NCBI RefSeq assembly: GCF_031348265.1
Contig: NZ_CP133771.1
Location: forward strand, 8,184,001 to 8,248,000
DNA: 64,000 bases
Direction: 5' to 3'
Origin: Streptomyces collinus
GTDB lineage: Bacteria; Actinomycetota; Actinomycetes; Streptomycetales; Streptomycetaceae
Numbering within the stretch: position 1 is the first letter of the stretch; each line of letters begins with the position of its first letter. Positions 35,196-41,902 of the stretch are shown one piece after another. The notes under the pieces are model-generated. The model ran no database searches, was not told the origin of the DNA, and saw nothing but the letters and a program-made list of their open reading frames with translations. The position numbers and the translations under genes were made by a program.

Positions 35196-35243
35196 GGTTC
35201 AATAGCGCGCTTCAGTCTGGTCCCGTTGTTGAACCGACGTCAA
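35196..35243. promoter_or_regulatory. Inverted repeats between P450 and tetR genes (candidate TetR operators)
   Basis: GGTTCAA at 35196-35202 and TTGAACC at 35229-35235 form perfect 7-bp inverted arms. The right arm also belongs to the compact TTGAACCGACGTCAA at 35229-35243, which abuts the -10 box of the tetR gene. Both lie in the 109-bp divergent gap. Confidence 0.45.
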
Positions 35244-35244
35244 G

Positions 35245-35250
35245 TAAAGT
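35245..35250 (+). promoter_or_regulatory. Candidate -10 box for leaderless tetR transcription
   Basis: TAAAGT is followed by six bases and the ATG at 35257, with no Shine-Dalgarno sequence. Confidence 0.5.
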
Positions 35251-35256
35251 GCGGGC

Positions 35257-35865
35257 ATGGCCGCGAACCAGGGCGGGCGCACGCGCCGCCGGCTCAGTAC
35301 CGAGGAGCGCCGGGAGCAGCTCCTGTCGGTCGGGGCGCGGCTGTTCTCGGAGAGCCCCTACGACGACGTGTGGATCGAGCAGGTCGCCGAGATCGCGGGG
35401 GTGTCGCGCGGGCTGCTGTACCACTACTTCCCGACCAAACGGGACTTCTTCGCGGCGGTCGTCGAGCGCGAGAGCGAGCGCATGCTGCGCATGACGGCGG
35501 CGGTGCCCGGCGTGCCGGTACGCGAGCAACTCGCGGCAGGCCTTGAGGCGTTCCTGGAGTACGTCCAGGCGCACGCGCACGGCTATCGGGCCTTCCACCG
35601 CGCCGACGCGGCCGGGGACCAGGCGGTGCGGCGGGTCTACCAGCGGGCCCTGGCCGCGCAGGAGCGGCAGATCCTCGCCGCGCTGGCCGCGGACCCCGAG
35701 TTCGGCCCTGCCTTCGAGGAGCGGCCGGAGATCCGGCTGGCCGTGCGCGGCTGGCTGGCGTTCACCACGGCCGTCTGTCTGGAGTGGCTGCGCGGCACGG
35801 AGTTGGGCCGGGCGCAGGTGCGTGAGCTGTGCGCACGCGCCCTGCTGGGCGTCCTCACTGTCTGA
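35257..35865 (+). CDS. TetR-family transcriptional regulator
   Basis: 202 residues. The HTH is LSTEERREQLLSVGARLFSE with IEQVAEIAGVSRGLLYHYF and the typical PTKRDFFAAVVERES; the remaining helical domain binds an unknown ligand (WLAFTTAVCLEWLRGTEL). It is divergent from the CYP102-like P450 gene. TetR regulators next to CYP102 enzymes commonly respond to fatty or aromatic acids (BM3P/FatR systems), so a fatty-acid-like inducer is a reasonable guess only. Confidence 0.92.
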   Translation: MAANQGGRTRRRLSTEERREQLLSVGARLFSESPYDDVWIEQVAEIAGVSRGLLYHYFPTKRDFFAAVVERESERMLRMTAAVPGVPVREQLAAGLEAFLEYVQAHAHGYRAFHRADAAGDQAVRRVYQRALAAQERQILAALAADPEFGPAFEERPEIRLAVRGWLAFTTAVCLEWLRGTELGRAQVRELCARALLGVLTV

Positions 35866-35920
35866 AAGCTCTTGCAAAGACCGCGTGACGTGGTTGGCGT
35901 GCACTCCGATCTTCGATAGG

Positions 35921-35939
35921 TTAGGTGAGGCTTACCTAA
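35921..35939. promoter_or_regulatory. Iron box (DmdR/IdeR operator)
   Basis: TTAGGTGAGGCTTACCTAA matches 17 of 19 positions of the IdeR/DmdR consensus TTAGGTTAGGCTAACCTAA. It lies 11 bp before the ATG of the DUF2470 gene and overlaps its ribosome-binding AAGGAGG region, so iron-loaded repressor would block expression directly. Confidence 0.88.
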
Positions 35940-35950
35940 GGAGGTCTGGG

Positions 35951-36679
35951 ATGGGTGACGACAGCCACAGCTGGACGGCGGCTCCCGCCGCGGCGGAACG
36001 GGCGCGCTCGGTGCTCGCCGCCGCGTGGTCCTGCGCCGTGACCGCGGAGGGCACGAAGGAGGAACTGGTCGGCGCGCACACCGTGGGCGAGGACGGCCGC
36101 GTGTACGTGGACGTGCCCGAGGACAGCGCCCTGCTCGCGGCCGCGATCTGCGCGCCCCGCGGCGAGCCGTCCGCGGTGCTGGAGTTCGCCGACGTCGCGC
36201 CCGTCCCGGTCCGCAACCGGATCCGCGCCCGGCTGTGGCTCGCGGGCTGGTTCGCCGTCGAGGGCGAGCGGCTCGCCTTCACGCCCACGCGTGTCGTGCT
36301 GCGGCAGCCGTCCGGCTCCGTGGTCGTGGACCTCGGCGAGTTCGCCGCCGCCGCGCCCGACCCGCTCACCACGGCCGAGGCCCGGCTGCTGACCCACCTC
36401 GCCGACTGCCACGCCGACGCGGTCGAGCGGCTCACCCGGCTCGTCGACTCCGACAGCCTGCACGGCGCGGTCCGCGTCCAGCCCCTCGCCGTCGACCGGC
36501 ACGGGCTGACGCTGCGCATCGAACGCGCCCGTGCCCACGGCGACGTACGCCTCGCCTTCCACGCGCCCGCCGACGACGTCGCACAGCTCACCGAGCGCAT
36601 GCACATCCTGCTCGGCCAGGCCAGTGCCGCGTCGTGCCCGCGGGCCCTACAGCGGCAGCGCACAGACGGCGACGGGTGA
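35951..36679 (+). CDS. Iron-regulated DUF2470-domain protein
   Basis: 242 residues starting at the ATG at 35951 after AAGGAGG; the long reading upstream in this frame runs through tetR. The C-terminal DUF2470 pattern is LTTAEARLLTHLADCHADAV with LDSLHGAVRVQPLAVDRHGL and VRLAFHAPADDVAQLTERMH; the conserved His lies in LADCHADAV. DUF2470 proteins resemble the end of HugZ-type heme-iron enzymes, and a perfect-looking iron box controls this gene, so a role in iron or heme handling is plausible. No adjacent heme or siderophore genes were seen. Its 3' end overlaps the convergent lactonase-like gene by 33 bp. Confidence 0.85.
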   Translation: MGDDSHSWTAAPAAAERARSVLAAAWSCAVTAEGTKEELVGAHTVGEDGRVYVDVPEDSALLAAAICAPRGEPSAVLEFADVAPVPVRNRIRARLWLAGWFAVEGERLAFTPTRVVLRQPSGSVVVDLGEFAAAAPDPLTTAEARLLTHLADCHADAVERLTRLVDSDSLHGAVRVQPLAVDRHGLTLRIERARAHGDVRLAFHAPADDVAQLTERMHILLGQASAASCPRALQRQRTDGDG

Positions 36680-37840
36680 GGGGAACGCTTCGCCCGCGCG
36701 CCGCAGTCCGCCGTCGGCCCCGTCCACGTGGAAGACGGTGACGGTGGAGGACTTCTGATTCGCCGCGAACAGCAGCGTGCCGTCCGGCGAGAAGGCGATC
36801 TGCCGTGGGAAGTCCCCGCCCACCGGCACCGTGCCGAGCAGCCTGAGCCGGGCGCCGTCCGCCTCGACGGCGTAGCGGGTGAGGCTGTTGTGGCCCCGGT
36901 TGGCGAGAAAGGCGTGGCGGCCGTCGGCGGTCACCAGGATCTGCGCCGGGTAGTTCGTGCCCGAGCCCGTACCCGTGGACTGCGCCTCGCCGACCTCCAC
37001 CCGGCCGGAGGCCGGGTCGTACGAGCAGACCGCCACCGTGTTGTCGACCTCGTTGGCGAGGTACGCGTACCGGCCGCCCGGGTGGAACGTGAGGTGCCGC
37101 GGCCCCGCGCCCGGCCGGGTCCGCGCCTGCGCGACCTCGGTGAGCGTGCCGGCCTTGTCGTCGAGCCGGTACGTGTAGACGGTGTCGGTCCCCAGATCGA
37201 CGGCGAGGACATGGCCCCCGTCCGGGCTCGTGACGAACTGGTGGGCGTGCGGGCCCTCCTGGCCCGGGCCGGGTGGCGGAACGGTGTGCCGGACGAGGCC
37301 GGTGCGCTCGCCCAGGGCGCCCGAGGCGTCGATGGGATGCACGGCCACACTGCCCGACCCGTAGTTCGCGCTGAGCAGCCAGCGCCCGCCCGGATGCACC
37401 GACAGGTGGCAGGGGGCCGCCCCGCCCGTCCCCCGGCTGCCCAGGACCTTCCGGTCGGCCAGCCGGACGGCGGTCACGGCACCGTTGTCGCGCTCGTCCA
37501 CGGCGTACAGCGTGCGGCGGTCCGGGTGGAGCGCGAGATACGACGGGTCACCGACGCCGGTGATGGTGCCGCTGCCGGTGATCCGGCCCGTCGCCGCGTC
37601 GTACGTGGCCAGGCCGATGCCCTTGCCGCCGCCCTCGACGGACGTGTAGGTGCCGAGGTACAGCGGACGGGGCCCGGAGGGGCGGCGGGCCTCCCGCGAC
37701 GCGCTCGTCCCCGCCGCGGGCTCGGGGGCCGGAGTCGTCGCCGGTGCGGGTGCGTTGTCACAGGCCGGCAGCGCCGCCGCGGCGGCCCCGCCCGCCAGTG
37801 CGCCGACGAACCGGCGCCTGCTCCAGCCACCACTGTCCAT
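36647..37840 (-). CDS. Tat-exported lactonase-family beta-propeller protein
   Basis: 397 residues from the ATG at 37840. The N-terminus has the twin-arginine motif SRRRFVGALAGG and a lipobox-like ALPAC at residues 23-27, followed by a Pro/Ala-rich linker. The rest is a seven-bladed propeller of the 6-phosphogluconolactonase (Pgl/YbhE) type: PLYLGTYTSVEGGGKGIGLA, GDPSYLALHPDRRTLYAVDE, PCHLSVHPGGRWLLSANYGS, GPRHLTFHPGGRYAYLANEV and FPRQIAFSPDGTLLFAANQK. Export makes 6-phosphogluconolactone an unlikely substrate; other sugar lactones or a binding role fit better. It converges with the DUF2470 gene. Confidence 0.88.
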   Translation of the reverse strand: MDSGGWSRRRFVGALAGGAAAAALPACDNAPAPATTPAPEPAAGTSASREARRPSGPRPLYLGTYTSVEGGGKGIGLATYDAATGRITGSGTITGVGDPSYLALHPDRRTLYAVDERDNGAVTAVRLADRKVLGSRGTGGAAPCHLSVHPGGRWLLSANYGSGSVAVHPIDASGALGERTGLVRHTVPPPGPGQEGPHAHQFVTSPDGGHVLAVDLGTDTVYTYRLDDKAGTLTEVAQARTRPGAGPRHLTFHPGGRYAYLANEVDNTVAVCSYDPASGRVEVGEAQSTGTGSGTNYPAQILVTADGRHAFLANRGHNSLTRYAVEADGARLRLLGTVPVGGDFPRQIAFSPDGTLLFAANQKSSTVTVFHVDGADGGLRRAGEAFPSPVAVCALPL

Positions 37841-37931
37841 GTCGCCCCTCAGGTCGTCACTCGTCCCCGTCGTGACAGCCACCCTGACGTTTCCGGGCCG
37901 CCGAGTGCAACAACGGCAGGGCCCCGGCCGC

Positions 37932-39038
37932 CTACCAGTCCCCGTCCTCGACCGGTTTGCCCGGGGCGTCCTTGAGCTGATGAGTCTGCCCCGGCGTGGG
38001 CGGCTGCCAGGGCTCGTGGTCATCGCCGAGCCAGTCGCCGACCGGCTTCACGGACTGGAGGGTGCCGGTGGGGGCCACGTCCTGCGCGTCCTCGTCGTAG
38101 TAGTCGAACCAGGGCAGGCCCGCCCGGGTGTACGCGGCCCGGTCGACCGGCGACGGCGGTGCGGCCTCGCCGGTGATGCGGCGCCACTCCGGGGGAGTCA
38201 CCAGGTGGACGAAGACCCGGCCCGCGGGCCGTTCCGACCAGTCCGTCAGCGGCCGGTCGTCCTGGTAGACCTCCTGCCGCAGGGATCCGCCGACGCCCAG
38301 ACCCATCGCCGCGGCGGCACGGGGCGCGCTCGCCGGAGCTGCTCCCGCGGCCGGCGCCGGAACCGAACCGGGCGCGGGCGGTGCCGCCATGGGCATCGGG
38401 GCGCCGAAGCCGGCCGAGACGGGCGGTGCCGCCATGGGCATCGCCGCGCCGTACCCACTCGGCGGCTGCATCGACCGCTGCCGCTCCGCCCGCTCCCGCT
38501 CCTCCGCACGCCACCGCGCCAGCTCCCCGTCGTTCAGCGCGAAGGACTGAAGCTGGACCCCGCCCCACACCTCCTCGCCCGTGACCTGCCCCTCCACGGT
38601 GGCGCCCAGGCCGAGCGGGACGGCCACGAACTGCCGGACCGTGCCCGTGCCGGAGTTGATGCCGTCCAGCCAGGGCTGGCGGGGGAGCACCACGTAGTTC
38701 TGCGGGCCGCGGGCAAGACGGCCGCTCCAGGGCCGGCCCGAGACCGCGCACACCTTGCCGACGCCGACCTGGAGCGCGGCCGGTTCCGAGGTGCCCGCGA
38801 AGCTCAGCCACATCGCCTCGCGCAGATACACCGGCAGCATCACACCGCCGCGCGCCCGCCACGCCTCGGGAACCCTGTCCCCGTAGTCCGCGACCCGCCG
38901 CACCGGGAACTCGCCGAGTCCCGGGGGCAGGGGATGGGTGCCGGTCTCCGGCAGGCGCAGGGTACGGATGAACCGCACGGCGACCCCGCCCGGCAGCCGC
39001 AGTGTGTTCCCGTCGATCCGCACGCTCGTCTCAGTCAT
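37932..39038 (-). CDS. Conserved actinobacterial protein of unknown function with Ala/Pro/Met-rich linker
   Basis: 368 residues, no signal peptide and no membrane segment. An N-terminal beta-rich domain of about 190 residues (VRIDGNTLRLPGGVAVRFIR; GVMLPVYLREAMWLSFAGTS; YVVLPRQPWLDGINSGTGTV) recalls integral beta-sandwich proteins. A low-complexity linker contains two copies of MPMAAPPxS-like units (AAMPMAAPPVSAGFGAPMPM). A C-terminal region follows (VFVHLVTPPEWRRITGEAAP; LPWFDYYDEDAQDV). I do not recognise the family with confidence. It lies downstream of a strong hairpin that separates it from the FUSC gene, so it probably has its own promoter. Confidence 0.8.
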   Translation of the reverse strand: MTETSVRIDGNTLRLPGGVAVRFIRTLRLPETGTHPLPPGLGEFPVRRVADYGDRVPEAWRARGGVMLPVYLREAMWLSFAGTSEPAALQVGVGKVCAVSGRPWSGRLARGPQNYVVLPRQPWLDGINSGTGTVRQFVAVPLGLGATVEGQVTGEEVWGGVQLQSFALNDGELARWRAEERERAERQRSMQPPSGYGAAMPMAAPPVSAGFGAPMPMAAPPAPGSVPAPAAGAAPASAPRAAAAMGLGVGGSLRQEVYQDDRPLTDWSERPAGRVFVHLVTPPEWRRITGEAAPPSPVDRAAYTRAGLPWFDYYDEDAQDVAPTGTLQSVKPVGDWLGDDHEPWQPPTPGQTHQLKDAPGKPVEDGDW

Positions 39039-39086
39039 CGGCCCGCTCCTCGCCTCAGGTGCCGGCCCCCTGCCGGCGTTCCCCTC

Positions 39087-39141
39087 AGGGGTCCTTTCCC
39101 TATGAGCGACCTGATCGGTCGCTCATAGGGAAAGGACCCCT
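39087..39141 (-). terminator. Perfect 25-bp inverted repeat hairpin after the FUSC gene
   Basis: The left arm 39087-39111 and right arm 39117-39141 are exact reverse complements (core TTTCCCTATGAGCGACC), with a 5-base loop TGATC. On the minus strand the first stem base is the last base of the FUSC stop codon. A stem this long would end transcription of the upstream gene; there is no T-run after it, as is usual in streptomycetes. Confidence 0.8.
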
Positions 39142-40394
39142 CAGCGAGAACGCCCGCCGAACCCCGCGCGGTTCCGCCACATCTGTTCCGTGACGCCCAG
39201 CCGCTCCCGCAGCCGCGTCAGACGGGGCATCCGGGCGCGCTGCTCGCGCGACACACGGTCCAGTTCCTCGAACAGACGCCGGGTGCGGTGCTCGGTGTCG
39301 AGTTCGTCGAGGATGCGGTTGACCTCCGTCAGGACGGCTCCCGGCAGCTGCCAGTGCCCGGGCGTCCGCTCGGCCTCCTCGCGGAGCAGCAGGGCCAGTT
39401 TGTCGCGGGTGCCCGCCGCGGTGCGCAGTTCCGCGGCGAGACGCTCCTCCGCCGACTCGGCGCTCGTGCTGAGGTGGGTGGTCACCAGCACGGCGAAGCT
39501 CACCACGGCGTCGGCGATCTCGGACAGCAGCTGCTCCAGGGCGGCGCCCGTCTCGGCCTCGAACAGCGGCTCGGGTTGGCGTTCCTTCGCGAGGTCGGTG
39601 AGGGAGCGGGCGAGGACCCGCAGGACGACCGTGCAGATCTCCAGGGTGTCCAGGCCGGTGCGCAGCACCACCCGGTGCAGCACGCTGTCCTGCACGCGCG
39701 GGTTGAGCCGCAGGCTGTCCTCGGCCTGGCGGAGGGCCGCGTCCACCTCGACGATGTCGTGGTCCAGACGGCGCGCCTCGTGCAGCTGCTTCTCCGCGCG
39801 GTCCACGGGCGTGCCGCCGGCGGCCTCCTCGCCCATGCGCAGCATCAGCTGCCGCAGCCGCCGGGCCAGGTCCCCGATCGACTCGCCCGCCTCCTCCACC
39901 CACACCGGCGGAGCCAGCAGCAGGTTGCAGGCGAGACCGACGACCGCCCCGATCAGCGTCTCCACCACCCGGGCCCAGGCGGTGTCCCCGACGCTGGTGA
40001 CGCCGAGGACGAGCATCGCGCTGATCGCGACCTCGGGTACGTACTCCTCCACCCGGACCAGCCGCCCCACGGCCAGCGAGGCCACCAGGAGCAGCGCCAG
40101 GCTCCACCAGGTCAGGCCCACCAGCAGGCTGAACGCGATGGCGAGGAGAACGCCGGTCACCACGGCGTTCACCCGCCGGAAGCCGTTGGTGAGCGTGGCG
40201 TACAGCGTCACCTGGACGACCAGAAGGGCCGTCAGGGGAGCGGTGAGGGGCGCCGCCTCGGGGCTCAGGCGCAGCGCGATGACGTAGGCGATCGTCGCCG
40301 CGGTCGCGGACCGCAGCGTCTGGACGACCACGGGATCACGGCGCTTCCTGACGATCCGCCCGGCCTGCGCCGTCCACGCACGTACCTCTCGCAT
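39141..40394 (-). CDS. FUSC/aromatic-acid-exporter-like membrane protein 1
   Basis: 417 residues if the ATG at 40394 is used; an in-frame ATG at 40490 would add 32 residues and neither has a clear ribosome-binding site. About six membrane segments lie in the first 170 residues (TAATIAYVIALRLSPEAAPL; LLVVQVTLYATLTNGFRRVN; VTGVLLAIAFSLLVGLTWWS; ALLLVASLAVGRLVRVEEYV). A long helical cytoplasmic domain follows, with conserved ArAE/FUSC features. Such proteins are proposed efflux components for aromatic acids; the substrate is unknown. A second member lies at 49051-50358. Confidence 0.85.
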   Translation of the reverse strand: MREVRAWTAQAGRIVRKRRDPVVVQTLRSATAATIAYVIALRLSPEAAPLTAPLTALLVVQVTLYATLTNGFRRVNAVVTGVLLAIAFSLLVGLTWWSLALLLVASLAVGRLVRVEEYVPEVAISAMLVLGVTSVGDTAWARVVETLIGAVVGLACNLLLAPPVWVEEAGESIGDLARRLRQLMLRMGEEAAGGTPVDRAEKQLHEARRLDHDIVEVDAALRQAEDSLRLNPRVQDSVLHRVVLRTGLDTLEICTVVLRVLARSLTDLAKERQPEPLFEAETGAALEQLLSEIADAVVSFAVLVTTHLSTSAESAEERLAAELRTAAGTRDKLALLLREEAERTPGHWQLPGAVLTEVNRILDELDTEHRTRRLFEELDRVSREQRARMPRLTRLRERLGVTEQMWRNRAGFGGRSR

Positions 40395-40505
40395 CCTCGG
40401 GCTGTTCCCCTTCCCCGGCGCATCGAACGCATCCGTCGAACACGTCCGTGAAGGACGCTCACGAAGGACGTTAGTGCCGGGGCAGACCACGGGCGACCGA
40501 GGGGC

Positions 40506-41000
40506 TCAGGCGTACACCTTGTCGAGGAAGGCGGCCAGATGGCCCGTGGTCCGCGCGATCTGCTCCTCCACGGTGAGGCTCTCCTCGAACCGGGATCCGG
40601 TCTCCAGCGGCTTCTTCCCGCGTACGTACAGGGAACAGGCGAGGTCGGTGCACATGTACGCCCCGACGGAGTTGCCCTCACGCCCGGCCGCCCCGGCCTT
40701 GCGGGCGGTCATCAGCGAGACCCCGCCCCGCGGGTGGGTCGTCAGGCACAGCGAGCACATGCTGCGGTGCAGGAACCCGCGCTGCGCGGCCTGGAACCGC
40801 ATCGACACGCCGACGAGCCGCCCCGCCCGCCCGGTCACCAGATAGCTCCGGTCGGGCGCCCCCGGATCACGCCACCCGAGGAAGTCGAGATCGTCCCAGG
40901 GGCGCGCGTCGAGGTCCCGGGGCACGGCCAGGCGCTTGGCCTCGCCCTTCGAGCAGTTGATGAAGGAGGCGCGGATGTCCTGTTCGGTGAGGGGCTGCAC
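40506..41000 (-). CDS. FBP-domain protein (FusB-like treble-clef zinc finger)
   Basis: 164 residues from the GTG at 41000 with GGGAGG upstream. The zinc-binding pattern is SMCSLCLTTHPRGGVSLM with a second pair in GAYMCTDLACSLYVRG, matching the C-terminal treble clef of EF-G-binding proteins of the FusB/FusC group. FusB proteins free stalled EF-G from the ribosome in the presence of fusidic acid. The N-terminal helical part of FusB is shortened here, so a resistance role is not assured. A perfect palindrome just upstream probably controls it. Confidence 0.85.
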   Translation of the reverse strand: MQPLTEQDIRASFINCSKGEAKRLAVPRDLDARPWDDLDFLGWRDPGAPDRSYLVTGRAGRLVGVSMRFQAAQRGFLHRSMCSLCLTTHPRGGVSLMTARKAGAAGREGNSVGAYMCTDLACSLYVRGKKPLETGSRFEESLTVEEQIARTTGHLAAFLDKVYA

Positions 41001-41028
41001 GGGAGGGCTCCTGGGAGGTGTCGTCGCG

Positions 41029-41049
41029 AAACCTAGGGGTCCTAGGTTT
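41029..41049. promoter_or_regulatory. Perfect inverted repeat upstream of the FBP gene (candidate operator)
   Basis: AAACCTAGG at 41029-41037 and CCTAGGTTT at 41041-41049 are exact reverse complements around a 3-base centre. It is 29 bp before the GTG start, in the promoter region of the leftward gene. No cognate regulator is obvious; the adjacent LuxR-type gene is a possibility. Confidence 0.6.
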
Positions 41050-41102
41050 GTGGGCCAGGTCAGGGTAGACAGCCTCGGCGCGGGGAGGCGACCGGATTTC
41101 CG

Positions 41103-41795
41103 TCAGGCCTCGTCGTCCGGGACGCCCGGCGGCCACACTCCGGGGGCCAGCACCCCCAGCGCGTACGCCCGGGCCACCAGTTCCGTGCGGTTGGACGCGC
41201 CCCAGCGGGACGACAGGCGGCGCAGATGGTAGGTCACCCCGTCCGTGGTGAGGGCCGTCTCCCGGGCTGCCCGGGCCGTGGTGGCGCCGGCGGCCAGAAG
41301 CGCCAGGATCCGGGCCTCCATCGAGGTGACCGGCGCCCCCGGAGCGGGTGCGGCGGGGGAGGGGGCGCGTTCGGCGTCCACCCGGAGCATCACCAGCAGC
41401 GCGGGGGTGTCCTCCACCGTGTCGCTGACCGGATCCGCCGTCAGTTCGCCGTAGCGCTCCACACCGCCCGGGGCCCGCCAGCGCACCGACACCTGGTAGC
41501 GCGACCGGTGGCGCAGGCGCAGCGCCTGCGCGATGCGCTCCACCTGGGTGGCCTCGCGCGGGCTGAACAGCTCCAGCACGTCACGGCCGCGCAGCCGCCC
41601 CGGCGTCGTACCGCACTCCGCGGCCATGGCCGGATTGGCCAGCAGTACCGCCCCGTAGACGTCGCACACCGCGACCGGCATCGCGATCCGGTCGAACAGC
41701 AGCAGGGCGCGGTTGCGCCACGTCACGGCCTCCTGCCGGGCCAGGTCCACGAGCCTCTCCTGCCATGCCGGGCCGCCCCCGCGCAAGAGCGGCAC
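41103..41795 (-). CDS. PAS-domain LuxR-type regulator
   Basis: 230 residues from the GTG at 41795, which has GGGGGAG at 41801-41807; a GTG at 41828 is possible but lacks a site. Residues 20-130 form a PAS fold (AMPVAVCDVYGAVLLANPAM and SRYQVSVRWRAPGGVERYGE). The last 70 residues are a LuxR HTH: SMEARILALLAAGATTARAA, TTDGVTYHLRRLSSRWGASN, RTELVARAYALGVL. It is divergent from the large P450-reductase gene across about 107 bp with a small palindrome, so it is the likely regulator of that enzyme. Confidence 0.88.
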   Translation of the reverse strand: MPLLRGGGPAWQERLVDLARQEAVTWRNRALLLFDRIAMPVAVCDVYGAVLLANPAMAAECGTTPGRLRGRDVLELFSPREATQVERIAQALRLRHRSRYQVSVRWRAPGGVERYGELTADPVSDTVEDTPALLVMLRVDAERAPSPAAPAPGAPVTSMEARILALLAAGATTARAARETALTTDGVTYHLRRLSSRWGASNRTELVARAYALGVLAPGVWPPGVPDDEA

Positions 41796-41806
41796 GTCTG
41801 CTCCCC

Positions 41807-41822
41807 CTACACAATCATGTAG
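41807..41822. promoter_or_regulatory. Palindrome CTACA-N6-TGTAG between PAS-LuxR and P450 genes
   Basis: Five-base arms at 41807-41811 and 41818-41822 are exact reverse complements. The site is directly upstream of the preferred start of the LuxR-type gene, in the shared promoter region. Confidence 0.4.
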
Positions 41823-41902
41823 GGCCACGGCGCCGCCCCCCGGGCCCGGTGGATCACGCTGGAGCGCAGTACTTCCGTACCGCGAAAGGCAGTTGCCGCG
41901 TC

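Noticed and set aside
39061-39193. Possible CRISPR or insertion-element end at the long hairpin near 39.1 kb
   Set aside because: There is one inverted repeat only, no spacer-repeat pattern, no transposase and no target-site duplication that I can see.
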